Positions 1 to 8,389 of a DNA stretch of 40,014 nucleotides are shown piece by piece. The stretch spans positions 1-40,014 of the forward strand of contig SHZI01000015.1 in NCBI GenBank assembly GCA_009692345.1, in the 5' to 3' direction. The number at the start of each line of letters is the position of its first letter. The stretch's first letter is position 1. This stretch comes from Gammaproteobacteria bacterium (lineage in GTDB: Bacteria > Pseudomonadota > Gammaproteobacteria > Steroidobacterales > GCA-2729495). Made by a program: the position numbers and the translations under genes. The notes below the pieces were generated by a model. The model worked only from the letters and a program-made list of their open reading frames with translations. It made no database searches and was not told the origin of the DNA.

Positions 1-530
1 TGGTCGAAGTCCGCGTAGGTCTGCGGGCGGTCAAAACGCAGCATGGCCATGGCCGCCGGCACGTTCACCTTCATCAGGTCCCGAATCCCCAGGGTCTCGG
101 TGCGCCAGGTGAGCTTCGCCACGTTGAAGAGCGGTGCAGACGTCAACCCGGCGAAAGACTCGTTGCCCGTGGGCGTCAGGATCGGGTAGTCGGTGGTGGG
201 TTTCAGGAAGCCAAGCTCCGGATCCACCCGCCGCAGCAGTTGTCGCAGGTTGTAGTACTGGCGGAAAAAGCCGTGAAAGCCCCGCTCCATGTCGAAGGTC
301 GTGCCATCCTTCAGCCGGTCCGTCCAGGCGCCAGCCCGGCCGCCGAGGAAGGTCTCCCGTTCAAGCACCGTCACCCGGACACCCCGCTCGGCCAGCACTA
401 CGGCAGCCGCGAGACCAGCCAGGCCACCGCCGATGACGATGGCTGAGGTCGGGACGGATGGCCGTTCCAGGCGCCCATTGAAGGCTGGCAGGGCAACGCG
501 CCGGGCATGTCTGGAGGGCGGTGGAGACAT
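1..530 (-). CDS. FAD-dependent oxidoreductase, carotenoid desaturase/CrtU-like (partial, C-terminus outside window)
   Basis: N-terminal 176 residues of an FAD-binding amine-oxidase/phytoene-desaturase-type enzyme; the rest lies beyond base 1. The dinucleotide-binding motif GGGLAG is at about residues 34-39, with the ribose-binding Glu in VTVLERE at about 57. The following segment GFHGFFRQYYNLR resembles the CrtU/isorenieratene-synthase and zeta-carotene-desaturase-like branch, so a carotenoid or other polyene substrate is likely but not proven. The ATG at 530 directly follows the TAG stop (533-531) of the upstream YdcZ-type gene, so the two are probably co-translated. About 30 residues precede the FAD motif, so a later start is possible. 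Substrate specificity cannot be read from this fragment. Confidence 0.8.
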   Translation of the reverse strand, partial: MSPPPSRHARRVALPAFNGRLERPSVPTSAIVIGGGLAGLAAAVVLAERGVRVTVLERETFLGGRAGAWTDRLKDGTTFDMERGFHGFFRQYYNLRQLLRRVDPELGFLKPTTDYPILTPTGNESFAGLTSAPLFNVAKLTWRTETLGIRDLMKVNVPAAMAMLRFDRPQTYADFD

Positions 531-974
531 CTAGTGCCGCACGATCAGCACTACACCCACGATTAGCAGCGCGGCACCGAGGATCCGCCAGCCATTCATC
601 TCGTGAGGTGCAAACCCCATCCAGCCGTAGTGATCCAGCGCCAGCGACACCAGGAGCTGCCCACCGATCAGGAGGACCAGCAGCGGCGCCGAACCGAGTC
701 GTGGCGCCAGGAACGCAGACGCCGCCACGTAGGTTGCGCCGAACAGTCCACCCAGCCAGTTGACCGGCGGCACGCCCCGCAACGCCGCTACAGAGGGCCA
801 GTTGGCCCGCATCAGCAGCAGGTAGATCAGGATGGCCACGGTGCCGACCAGGAAGTTGCCGAGGGCAGCGAGGCCGGGATCACCGAGATACTGGCGCAGC
901 TGGGCGTTCAGCCCCACCTGCACTGAAAGACCGCCGCCGATCAGCAGCGCAATCCCCATCAGCCACAGAGACAC
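531..974 (-). CDS. YdcZ-type (DUF606) DMT-superfamily membrane protein
   Basis: Small integral membrane protein of about 147 residues with four to five hydrophobic segments. Gly/Ala-rich helices and the motif SVQVGLNAQLRQYLG near the N-terminus are typical of the DUF606/YdcZ branch of the drug/metabolite transporter superfamily. Members are thought to be small-molecule exporters, but the substrate is unknown. The frame stays open upstream into gabT, but hydrophobic, family-like sequence begins only at GTG 974 or ATG 959. GTG 974 is chosen because it lies 4 bases after the gabT stop and has an AGG about 9 bases upstream; ATG 959 is the alternative. The stop codon abuts the ATG of the downstream FAD oxidoreductase, indicating one transcript. 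Confidence 0.78.
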   Translation of the reverse strand: MSLWLMGIALLIGGGLSVQVGLNAQLRQYLGDPGLAALGNFLVGTVAILIYLLLMRANWPSVAALRGVPPVNWLGGLFGATYVAASAFLAPRLGSAPLLVLLIGGQLLVSLALDHYGWMGFAPHEMNGWRILGAALLIVGVVLIVRH

Positions 975-978
975 GGGG

Positions 979-2286
979 TCAGGCCTGACGCTGACGGGAG
1001 GCTGCCGGGGCGCGCAGCTCGCCGAGCGTGTGCTCCAGAATATCGAGCCCCTCGTTGACCAGCGCATCGCTGGCCGTCAGTGCCACGAGGAAGCGCACCA
1101 CATTCTTGTGCTGACCACAGGACAGCAGGATGAGCCCATTGCAGGCCGCCGCCAGCACCAGGTCCCGCGTGAGTTCGGCATCTGGCTGATCGGCCTTGCC
1201 GTCCCGGACCAGTTCCATGGCCACCATCGCCCCCAGGCCGCGCACGTCGCCGATGCAGCTGTACCGGCTGGCGAGACTGCGGAGCCGCCCCGTGATGAGC
1301 GCGCCGATGGCATTGGCCCGGGCTGGCAGCTGTTCTTTCTCCATGGCCTCCAGGACCGCCAGTCCGGCGGCACAGCCAATCGGCGAAGCCGCGTAAGTGC
1401 CGCCCAGACCGCCCGGCGCCGGGGCATCCATGATCGCAGCCTTGCCGATGACGCCTGCCAGCGGGAAGCCCCCCGCGAGGCTCTTGGCCACGGTCATCAG
1501 GTCCGCCTCGACACCGGAGTGCTCCAGGGCAAACATCTTTCCCGTGCGGCCGAAGCCGGTCTGGATCTCGTCGGCGATGAGGACGATCCCGTGCTGATCG
1601 CACAGCGCGCGGAGCGCTTTCAGGAATTCGGCTGGGGCGATGTAGAAGCCACCCTCCCCCTGCACCGGCTCGACGATGATGGCCGCCACCCGCTTAGGCT
1701 CGATGTCCTCGATAAACAGGCGCTCGAGACCGCCGAGCGCGTCGGCCACGCTGACCCCGTGATAGGCAATGGGAAAGGGCGCGTGGTAGATCTCGGGAGG
1801 AAACGGGCCGAAACCTGCCTTGTAGGGCGTGACCTTGCCCGTAAGGCCCATGGCCAGCAGCGTGCGGCCGTGGAAAGCCCCGCCAAAGCTGATGACGCCG
1901 GTGCGCCCGGTGTGCACCCGGGCGATCTTCACCGCGTTCTCGACGGCCTCGGCGCCCGTCGTGACGAACAGCGTCTTCTTCGGCGTCTTGCCCGGTGCGA
2001 GGGCGTTGAGTTTCTCGGCGAGGGCCACCGCCGACTCGTAGGGCGTGACCATGAAAGAGGTGTGGCTGAAGCGGTCCAGCTGCCGGCGCACGGCAGCCTG
2101 GACGCCAGGGTGCAGGTGGCCGGTGTTCAGCACGGCGATACCAGCGCCAAAGTCGATGTACCGGCGACCCTCCACGTCCCAGAGCTCGGCATTCGCGGCA
2201 CGGTCCACGTACACGGCCAGCTGGCTCGGCATGCCCCGGGCCATGGCCTGTTCCCGGCGCTGCTGCAGTTCTTTGTTGCTGCTCAT
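979..2286 (-). CDS. gabT: 4-aminobutyrate aminotransferase (class III PLP enzyme)
   Basis: Transfers the amino group of 4-aminobutyrate, or a related omega-amino acid, to 2-oxoglutarate, giving succinate semialdehyde and glutamate in the cytoplasm. The protein is 435 residues. The PLP-binding lysine is K268 in [15 protein letters not shown]; phosphate-binding [10 protein letters not shown] is at 109-118 and the pyridine-nitrogen Asp is D239 in [13 protein letters not shown]50 and E211 match the numbering of E. coli GabT, while position 241 is Ile where E. coli has Val. A GGGAG Shine-Dalgarno lies about 6 bases before the ATG. No succinate-semialdehyde dehydrogenase gene is adjacent, so substrate choice (GABA or other omega-amino acids) rests on similarity alone. 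It is probably co-transcribed with the downstream ydcZ-like gene. Confidence 0.9.
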   Translation of the reverse strand: MSSNKELQQRREQAMARGMPSQLAVYVDRAANAELWDVEGRRYIDFGAGIAVLNTGHLHPGVQAAVRRQLDRFSHTSFMVTPYESAVALAEKLNALAPGKTPKKTLFVTTGAEAVENAVKIARVHTGRTGVISFGGAFHGRTLLAMGLTGKVTPYKAGFGPFPPEIYHAPFPIAYHGVSVADALGGLERLFIEDIEPKRVAAIIVEPVQGEGGFYIAPAEFLKALRALCDQHGIVLIADEIQTGFGRTGKMFALEHSGVEADLMTVAKSLAGGFPLAGVIGKAAIMDAPAPGGLGGTYAASPIGCAAGLAVLEAMEKEQLPARANAIGALITGRLRSLASRYSCIGDVRGLGAMVAMELVRDGKADQPDAELTRDLVLAAACNGLILLSCGQHKNVVRFLVALTASDALVNEGLDILEHTLGELRAPAASRQRQA

Positions 2287-2357
2287 GGTTGCTCCCGGTC
2301 GTTCGTTCTGGGGGTGGGCCCGGACGATATTGTACGGCCGCAGGTCCGGTGCCGGGC

Positions 2358-3182
2358 CTACTTCCAGGCCGCCCGGAAGTCCCGGTGCACGGCCAGCGGA
2401 TCCTCGCCCGTACCCGCAGACTTGGCGATTTCCGCGGGCCTAAAGCCCGAGCTGATCGCCAGCACCCGGACCTCGCGCTGCGCCAGCGCAAACTGCACCC
2501 GCCATTCCTTCACCTTGAGCCGGAAGTCGGCGCCGTCCCGCCGGATGCGCCGATAGGCATGGGGCTGGGGGCCCAGCACTAGCGTGGCCGTGATCCTCCC
2601 CCGCAGCCCGAAGCCGGTCCGGGCCTCGATCCAGGCGGCCTGCTCCTCGGCCAGCGGCTCGAAGTGCACGGTGTAAGCCGGGATGGGATCGGGCGGCGTC
2701 TGCCCGCCAACGGTCCGCTCAACGGCGAGCGCCTCATCCTGCAGCCAGCCCGTCGCTGCATCCGGATAGGCATCGGTGTAGGGAACGTAGGGCTTGATGT
2801 CGAGCACCGGCGTGCCATCGACCAGATCCACGTCCCGGATGTGGAGTGTCAGTCCCTCGATCCGTTCCAGGCGCACCGCCGAGAGGCCCAGAGGATTCGG
2901 CCGGTAGGGCGAGCGGGTGGCGAAGACGCCCTTGCGACCCGACGCGCTGCGGGGTGGCAGCACCTTGGGGCGCCAGGTGGTGTTCAGGTGAAACCAGAAC
3001 AGCACCCAGACGCGCTCCCAGCCCTCCAGATCCTCCAGTGCGTGCTCGAAATGCCGATCCGGATAGAGTTCGATGCGGGCGGTGGCATCAGTGGCGGCGG
3101 CGGGTTGCCGGGCAGCCTCGGCCTTGGATTTCAGCGGGCTGTGGACGACGCCGATCGGTTGCAGGTTGAGTCGGGTGGACAC
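2358..3182 (-). CDS. trmO: tRNA (N6-threonylcarbamoyladenosine37-N6)-methyltransferase TrmO
   Basis: UPF0066/TsaA-family SAM-dependent methyltransferase that adds a methyl group to t6A37 in tRNA-Thr. Family signatures are PIGVVHSP near residue 9, FATRSPYRPNPLGLS at about 87-101 and DLVDGTPVLDIKPYVPYTD at about 118-136. At 274 residues it is somewhat longer than E. coli TrmO (235), mainly through inserts and a C-terminal extension. The start is GTG 3182; the upstream pseudogene stop TGA supplies a TGAGG Shine-Dalgarno about 9 bases before it. The gene lies between a degraded hydrolase gene and gabT on the same strand, and neither has an obvious functional link to tRNA modification. Confidence 0.9.
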   Translation of the reverse strand: MSTRLNLQPIGVVHSPLKSKAEAARQPAAATDATARIELYPDRHFEHALEDLEGWERVWVLFWFHLNTTWRPKVLPPRSASGRKGVFATRSPYRPNPLGLSAVRLERIEGLTLHIRDVDLVDGTPVLDIKPYVPYTDAYPDAATGWLQDEALAVERTVGGQTPPDPIPAYTVHFEPLAEEQAAWIEARTGFGLRGRITATLVLGPQPHAYRRIRRDGADFRLKVKEWRVQFALAQREVRVLAISSGFRPAEIAKSAGTGEDPLAVHRDFRAAWK

Positions 3183-3192
3183 TGCCGCAACC

Positions 3193-3861
3193 TCAAGACG
3201 GCGAAGTGCTGGCGAACTCAGCGATCCGCCGGGCCAGTTCCACTCCCTGATCCTCGGTGCTGTAGAAATTTGCGTCCTTCAGCAGCGCATGGGGCTGCCC
3301 CCAGGCACCGGGCAGGTGCGCCAGCCACCGTTCCGGCCCCATGGCGCCGCCGGCAAAGGCCGCGCTGTACAGAGTCAATACAGGTTTCTGCCATCCGGCA
3401 AGGACCTCCCAGGCCCGGGCGTTGGCGAGCGCCGCCGGGTCGTCCGCCAGGATCGGCAGGATCATCGGAAAACGCCTCGGGCCCGTCTTGTAGCTCTCAT
3501 CCGGACAGGGCGCGTCGAAGGCGGCGCTGATCTCCGGCCGGAGCTTTTGCACCACACCGTCGTTGACCATCTCGCCCTGGGGGAACCGGGGCATGGCGAA
3601 CTGCTCTTCGCGCCACTTGATGAACCAGGCGTTGCCGCTGCCCTGCCCGGTGGGGAGATTGGTGTTGCTGAGCACGCGGCTGGCGAAAAACTCGGGGCGC
3701 TCGGCACTGCCTTCATGGAGAGGCAGTACATGCTATTGCTGTCTGTCGCGGCGCTTGGGCTGCTGGTTCTCGGCATCGTCTGGCTGCGCCGGTGAGCAAC
3801 CCGCCAGGCCAACCGGCAGGCTGAGAGTTAGGCGGACGAGACTGAGGTTCATTGTGCTCAT
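3193..3861 (-). pseudogene. Decayed haloalkane-dehalogenase-like alpha/beta hydrolase with lipoprotein signal
   Basis: One reading frame runs from ATG 3861 to 3193 but is broken by TAG at 3735-3733. The first 42 codons have a good ribosome site (AGGGA) and a lipoprotein signal ending in the lipobox LAGC. After the stop the same frame resumes with sequence like the C-terminal half of haloalkane dehalogenases: VLSNTNLPTG, then FDAPCPDESYKTG and WQKPVLTLYS. The middle of a normal protein of about 300 residues, including the nucleophile Asp region, is missing. Where active enzymes carry the catalytic acid and His, this copy has YSAAFAGG and DANFYSTED, so the triad is lost. It most likely reflects a large in-frame deletion plus a nonsense mutation. 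Translation of the lipoprotein stub, or restart at an internal codon, is possible but unlikely to give an enzyme. Confidence 0.75.
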
Positions 3862-3882
3862 CGTTGTTTCCCTGTTCAAAAT

Positions 3883-3927
3883 TCGGGGTCAGACGGCAAT
3901 TTCTGTGTAATTGCCGTCTGGCCCCGA
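3883..3927. repeat. Long inverted repeat (GGGGTCAGAC-type REP/terminator hairpin)
   Basis: Arms 3883-3901 and 3909-3927 form a 19-base stem with one G/A mismatch, readable as G-U on one RNA strand, around a 7-base loop. The arms begin with CGGGGTCAGACGGCAATT, which recalls REP-type palindromes of the GGGGTCAGAC family common in proteobacterial intergenic DNA. On the minus strand the stem is followed by AATTTT, so it may also terminate the patatin-like gene ending at 3941. It lies just upstream of the decayed dehalogenase-like gene. Confidence 0.75.
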
Positions 3928-3940
3928 TTGCGTCTGGTCT

Positions 3941-6202
3941 TCACCGCGCCTCGTCGAGGATCGAGCCCTCGGCGATGGGCCGGCCGATCGCGAGTTGCAG
4001 CGCCCAGCTGTCGTTGTCCACGTAGCCGAGGGAAAGAATGATGGGGCCCAGAGGCGTATTGGCTCCCAGGTTGCCGGATATCCCGTAGACCGCTCCATCG
4101 TCCGCCTCGTCGATGGGTTCACCCATACGCCCGGCCTGGAGCCGCAGACCGGCGTAGATGGTCTGGCCGAACAGGGACTGGATATCGGCGATCTTCCAGT
4201 TGTAGCGGGTCCCCGCTACCCAGTAGCTGTCACCCCGCAGCTCCCCGTACTGGAGGCCGGGAAAGGTCCGGATGCCGCCCAGCTGGAACTCCTGCGTGGG
4301 CGGCAGCTGGCCGTTGAGCCGCTTGCCGCCACCCAGAATGAAGGAGAGGGCATCCCCCCTGAAGGGGTAGAACTTGCTCAGGACCCCCTCGGCCAGGCCG
4401 TAGGACTCCTGGCCACCGAGCCACGCCCCCGAGCTTACGAGCCGTGCGTTCAGAAAAGTGCCGCGGGTTGGCAGGCTCGCGTCGTTGCGGGTGTCGTAGA
4501 CGAACCGGAGCTGGGCGCTGGAATCAACCTGCCTGTCGATGTTGGGGAGAACAGTTGCCCCCGTATCCCGCTGTGCGTCGAGCCAGCCGCTACGCAGCCC
4601 GGCGCGGATCTGGGCCCGGGGGCCCAGGTTCATGCCCGCGTCGATCTGGCCATAAAGCTGCCGGAGTGCGTAGGTGGCAACCCTGTCGCCCTCGTCGTAG
4701 ATGTCTTCCCGGTCGTTCTCGAATCTGATTAGCGGCTCGATGAAAAAGTGCTGGGGCACATCGAGTGGCTGGTAGAGACTGGTCTGCAGCAGCGACTGCT
4801 GGCCGAACTGAATGGCATTGCGCCACTCGCCGCCCCGCTGATTCAGCCAGGTCCGGTCATAGTCGGCACGAATCACGGCCTCGAGATTGCCGACGCCGCT
4901 CGCCGTAAACCCCAGGTCGAAGCGCACGAACCGTGGACCCCAGGACTTTTCCACGGCCCGGACTTCCAGTGTGGTTGCGTCCCGCGGTCCGGAAAGCACG
5001 TACTCCACCCGCTCGAAATCGCCGAGCGCATAGATCCGGGCGGTGTCAGCGACGATCTGCGCCGTGGTCACCTGCTTGCCCGGGGCAACGATCTCCAGCT
5101 GCGTGCGCACATAGTCTGGACTGACACGCTTCAGGCCCGTCACTTTGACGTCGGCCAGCCGCATCGGGCTACCGCTCTCCCGGCTCAGGGACTGGCGCCA
5201 GGCCAGATACTGGTCTTCCGGCAAGGCGTAGCGCCGGAGTTTCGCCTGTTGTGCCAGCGCGGCTGCACGCCCGAGAGGTACCGCCTCCGGAATGCGCTGG
5301 AAGGAGGCTGAGCCGATGTCGCCCATGGGCACCACGATGCTCACGTCAACGTCCGTGAGGGTGGCCACCTGTGCCTTCTGGTTGGCCTCGATCATCACGT
5401 CCAGGGAACGGCTGGCCAGGTCCAGGGTGGTGGTCAGGTTTTCCGGTTGCGGCGCCGGCGATTCCAGAGACACGGCGATCACCACGTCGGCGCAAAGGCG
5501 CCGCGCAACGTCCACGGGCAGGTTACGCATCATCCCGCCGTCGGCCAGAACCATGCCCTCCATAAGCACCGGGGAGAAGGCGCCAGGGACTGACATGCTG
5601 GCGCGCATGGCGACCGACAGGTCCCCATCCTCGAGCACCACCATGTCGCCAGCCAGCATGTCCGTCGCCACGGCACGGAAGGGGATCGGCAAATCGTCGA
5701 AGTCCTTCGTGGACCGGGCAGCGGTCACGAGACCACGGATGACATCCTCGATGTTCTGGCTCTTGAGCAGGCCGCCGCCCCCCTGCAAACGGCCACCCTT
5801 GATGCCAAGATCAAGACTGTTCGTGTAGGTAATGCCTGCCAGCTTCCTGTTGATGGGCATCCGGTCCCGCGCGCCCTCGGAGCCCACGGTCTTCGACCAG
5901 TTGATGGCCAGCACCTCCCGCTCGATTTCCTCCGGCGGCATGCCGGACGCGAACGTCCCGCCGACGAGTGCGCCCATGCTGGTGCCCACGACGCAACTGA
6001 TCGGAATGCGCATCTCGTCGAGAACCCGGAGCACGCCGATGTGGGCCGCACCCTTCGCGCCACCGCCGCCGAGCACCAGGCCGATGCGGGGACCGGCAGG
6101 GCTGACGGGCGGGGGCCCCTGCTCAGCCGCCAGCGGCAAGGCGACGAGCAGGCTGATGAGGACCGGCACCGGGACCGTTCGCGAGTGAACTCTGGCATTC
6201 AT
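3941..6202 (-). CDS. Patatin-like phospholipase with POTRA and C-terminal beta-barrel (type Vd autotransporter-like)
   Basis: About 753 residues. A signal peptide (hydrophobic ISLLVALPLAAEQG, residues about 14-28) is followed by a patatin domain with oxyanion-hole motif GLVLGGGGAKGAAH, nucleophile Ser in VVGTSMGALVGG and catalytic Asp in the DGG of VLADGGMMRNLPVDV. A POTRA-like segment follows (ADVKVTGLKRVSPDYV), then a C-terminal region of alternating strands typical of an Omp85/BamA-type 16-strand barrel. The order matches PlpD-type (type Vd) proteins, so the lipase is probably exposed or released at the cell surface. The chain ends with a polar tail (AEGSILDEAR) after the last probable strand rather than a terminal Phe/Trp. 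ATG 6202 is chosen to place the signal peptide at the N-terminus; ATG 6250 in the same frame is the alternative, and neither has a strong ribosome site. Confidence 0.88.
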   Translation of the reverse strand: MNARVHSRTVPVPVLISLLVALPLAAEQGPPPVSPAGPRIGLVLGGGGAKGAAHIGVLRVLDEMRIPISCVVGTSMGALVGGTFASGMPPEEIEREVLAINWSKTVGSEGARDRMPINRKLAGITYTNSLDLGIKGGRLQGGGGLLKSQNIEDVIRGLVTAARSTKDFDDLPIPFRAVATDMLAGDMVVLEDGDLSVAMRASMSVPGAFSPVLMEGMVLADGGMMRNLPVDVARRLCADVVIAVSLESPAPQPENLTTTLDLASRSLDVMIEANQKAQVATLTDVDVSIVVPMGDIGSASFQRIPEAVPLGRAAALAQQAKLRRYALPEDQYLAWRQSLSRESGSPMRLADVKVTGLKRVSPDYVRTQLEIVAPGKQVTTAQIVADTARIYALGDFERVEYVLSGPRDATTLEVRAVEKSWGPRFVRFDLGFTASGVGNLEAVIRADYDRTWLNQRGGEWRNAIQFGQQSLLQTSLYQPLDVPQHFFIEPLIRFENDREDIYDEGDRVATYALRQLYGQIDAGMNLGPRAQIRAGLRSGWLDAQRDTGATVLPNIDRQVDSSAQLRFVYDTRNDASLPTRGTFLNARLVSSGAWLGGQESYGLAEGVLSKFYPFRGDALSFILGGGKRLNGQLPPTQEFQLGGIRTFPGLQYGELRGDSYWVAGTRYNWKIADIQSLFGQTIYAGLRLQAGRMGEPIDEADDGAVYGISGNLGANTPLGPIILSLGYVDNDSWALQLAIGRPIAEGSILDEAR

Positions 6203-6302
6203 CCCCGTATTCTTACACTGAACCCGGGTCCGGGACCCAGGTGACAGCACCTGCTGCCGCCCCCTAGACTAAAGCCCTGAGTCCCTGCCAGAGACTGGTT
6301 CC

Positions 6303-6824
6303 ATGCAAGCCACCCTCCTCGCCCTGGTGCTGACCGGCCCGCTGCTGGTCTCCCTGGCATTGGCCCAGGGCGATCCGGCGTTTGCGGACCTCGATCAGGC
6401 CACTGAAGAAGCGCGCTCGGTTCTCCAGACCGAGCGCAAGACGCTCGTCGCCCAGGGGCTCGCGCTGTCAGTGGCTGAGGAGAAGGCCTTCTGGCCCGTC
6501 TATGACCGGTACATGGCAGAGCTGAAAACCGCCGGTGATCTGCGCGTGAAGGTCGTCACCGACTATGCCGCGAGCTACGACGACCTCAGTGAAGACACAG
6601 CCCGGGAGCTGCTCGCGAATTCCCTCAAGTACCAGGAGAAGATCCTGGACATCCGCAAGGGCTACGTCCGCAAGTTCCGGAAGGTGCTGCCCGCAATCAC
6701 GCTGGCCCGGTTCTACCAGATCGAGAACAAGATCGATGCGATCACCAATTTTGTGCTCGCCCGGGAGATTCCCCTGGTGCCGGCCGTGCCGAGCTCCCAG
6801 CCTATCGCGCCGCCAGGGCGCTAG
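6303..6824 (+). CDS. Secreted helical protein of unknown function
   Basis: 173 residues with a signal peptide ending near LALAQG (residue about 22). The mature part is largely helical and charged: LSVAEEKAFWPVYDRYMAEL, YDDLSEDTARELL, RKFRKVLPAITLARFYQIENKIDA, then a Pro-rich tail. The pattern resembles a family of uncharacterised periplasmic proteins, distantly like Spy/CpxP-type helical hairpins, seen in many proteobacteria. That link is tentative. It is transcribed divergently from the patatin-like gene across about 100 bases, and no strong Shine-Dalgarno precedes the ATG. Confidence 0.8.
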   Translation: MQATLLALVLTGPLLVSLALAQGDPAFADLDQATEEARSVLQTERKTLVAQGLALSVAEEKAFWPVYDRYMAELKTAGDLRVKVVTDYAASYDDLSEDTARELLANSLKYQEKILDIRKGYVRKFRKVLPAITLARFYQIENKIDAITNFVLAREIPLVPAVPSSQPIAPPGR

Positions 6825-6869
6825 CCGTCGGGTTGCGTGGGGAGTGGCTTGCTTCTTCCGTGGCAGCAC

Positions 6870-7165
6870 GGCATAAGGCTTACCGCCGAGGGCATTCGAG
6901 ATATCAGCGTTAGCCTTCTGGGCCCGGACGCTGTTGCCTGCCGCGTCCAGGGGCGGCGAGATCACCGCGATGCCGAACTTGCCGGGTGATACGGCAACGA
7001 TGCCGCCGCTGGCGAGCGTGGCCGCCATGGTGGCCAGATCCCTGGCGTTGACGCTCACGGAACATTGCTCGGTGTAGATGTTGGTGGCCTGGTCAGGGTT
7101 TGCCTTGATGTGGCCATAGGCATACAGCAACCGCGCAATCGCCTGGTTGCGGTGGTGGCGAAGGC
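6870..7165 (-). pseudogene. Glutaminase (GlsA-type) remnant
   Basis: On the minus strand, bases about 7151-6873 encode sequence closely resembling the C-terminal half of serine-dependent glutaminases: HRNQAIARLLYAYGHI, TEQCSVSVNARDLATMAATL, then VAVSPGKFGIAVISPPLDA and SVRAQKANADISNALGG. The N-terminal half with the catalytic Ser-x-x-Lys is absent. About 45 residues normally found between MAATLASGG and IVAVSPG are deleted in frame. The remaining frame runs on antisense into the neighbouring gene without a family-like ending. It cannot be an active glutaminase, and its ends are approximate. Confidence 0.75.
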
Positions 7166-7193
7166 GTCCCGGATCGACTGGCAGGAATACTGA

Positions 7194-7367
7194 CAGGGCC
7201 CGCTGCCCGGGCATTTCCTGCCGGGCAGGGATTCGGGGGACATGCTGGCGGGGGCCAATGCCGCCGAAGTGGCCCGGGTGCTGAATGCAAGACTGCGCGC
7301 TGCCGTCGAGCAGTCGGTCAACGCAGCTTCGGCATCACCTGCTCCGCAAACAGACGCGTCTGCCTGA
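7194..7367 (+). other. Unexplained reading-frame fragment, possible gene remnant
   Basis: After the TGA at 7191-7193 this frame stays open for 57 codons and reads as plausible protein, for example DMLAGANAAEVARVLNARL, with G/C-rich third codon positions in its first two thirds. The sequence upstream of the TGA in the same frame (ASRIDWQEY) also reads naturally. It has no convincing start codon with a ribosome site and overlaps the 3' end of the LLM oxidoreductase gene. I do not recognise the family. It may be the tail of another decayed gene lying between the glutaminase remnant and the LLM gene, or chance. Confidence 0.25.
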
Positions 7368-8352
7368 TCATCGCCTCCTGGCGCGCGCCGTGGGGCGTGG
7401 CCACCGGGGAGCCGCCCAGCAGGTTGACGTGGTCCAGGCCCATCCCGATCAGGGCCTGCAGACGATCGAAGCACTTCGCCGGCGGCCCGCAGATCGAAAA
7501 CCAGTCGACGAACTCATCGTCCACCATCTGCAGGTGCGAACCCTCGTTCTGGGCGTGCCGGGCCATGTCGTAGCCTGACTTCATCTGGACCGCCAGCGCC
7601 TTGAGTTGCGGGGGCAGGTGTTCTACGGGTGAGTCCTTCATGCCGGCAAAGTGCGCCACCATGCCGGAGATCATGCGGCCAAGGTCTATCGCCCGCTGCT
7701 CATCCGGATCACACACGAGGTTGATGTAGGCACCGACGCTTAGCGTGGAGCGGTCCCGGCCGGTTTCCTGCAATCGCGCGTTCAGGGTGTTCAGGGCCCA
7801 CTCGATGCGTTCTGGTGCACTGCCCACCGCAAAGGTGATCCGGTCTGCAATGTCGGCCGCCATGCGAATGGTTGCGGGGCCCGTGCAGGCAATATCCATG
7901 GGTACGGTGGGCAACTGGCCGGGCTCCAGCCAGCGCATCTTGGAGCTGGTGTCACCCCGCATGACGGTCTCACCGCGCAGATAACCCCGCACCTGCTCCA
8001 CATAGGTGCGCAGTTCAGCTGTCTTGCCATTGGGCCGGCCGATATGCGCTGCCGACGAATCGCCCCGGCCGATGCCGCAGCGGGCCCGGCCGTTGGACTC
8101 GATCTGCAGGGTGGCCAGCGCGCCGGCCGTCACGGAGGAATCCCGGGTGACCGGATTGGTGACCCCGGTGCCGAGGTAGAGCCGCGTCGTCTGCGCGGCG
8201 GCCAGGCTGAGCTGCCCGTAGGGTTCCGGGCTCAGGCACTGGGTGTCGGGGCACAGCAGGGCATCAAAGCCGAGCGCTTCGATTTCGACAGCCAGTCGCG
8301 CGGTGTAACCCGCCGACGGCTCCATGACGATGCCAAATTCAACCTTAGCCAT
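7318..8352 (-). CDS. LLM-class flavin-dependent oxidoreductase (first copy)
   Basis: 344 residues from ATG 8352. A luciferase-like TIM barrel, recognisable from FGIVMEPSAGYTARLAVEIE at the N-terminus, LGTGVTNPVTRDSSVTAG, GRARCGIGRGDSSAAHIG and IACTGPATIRMAADIADRI. It is expected to use FMNH2 or F420H2 to oxidise or reduce an organic substrate. The substrate is unknown. ATG 8352 is preferred over the upstream GTG/ATG options because the barrel's first strand begins here; a GGA lies about 12 bases upstream. It follows the MFS gene by 37 bases on the same strand, so the two probably form one transcript divergent from the flavin-protein cluster at 9905. Its 3' end abuts degraded sequence. Confidence 0.87.
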   Translation of the reverse strand: MAKVEFGIVMEPSAGYTARLAVEIEALGFDALLCPDTQCLSPEPYGQLSLAAAQTTRLYLGTGVTNPVTRDSSVTAGALATLQIESNGRARCGIGRGDSSAAHIGRPNGKTAELRTYVEQVRGYLRGETVMRGDTSSKMRWLEPGQLPTVPMDIACTGPATIRMAADIADRITFAVGSAPERIEWALNTLNARLQETGRDRSTLSVGAYINLVCDPDEQRAIDLGRMISGMVAHFAGMKDSPVEHLPPQLKALAVQMKSGYDMARHAQNEGSHLQMVDDEFVDWFSICGPPAKCFDRLQALIGMGLDHVNLLGGSPVATPHGARQEAMIRQTRLFAEQVMPKLR

Positions 8353-8389
8353 GTGCCGATGATTCCATGTGCGGTGATGCAGCGTAAAT

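Noticed and set aside
832-2556. A 574-codon open frame on the plus strand opposite gabT
   Set aside because: Antisense to a gene with complete active-site motifs; the translation has no recognisable domain.
3715-3795. Plus-strand 26-residue hydrophobic peptide ending in a stop
   Set aside because: It is antisense to the lipoprotein stub of the decayed dehalogenase-like gene and lacks a ribosome site; its membrane-like look probably mirrors the opposite strand.
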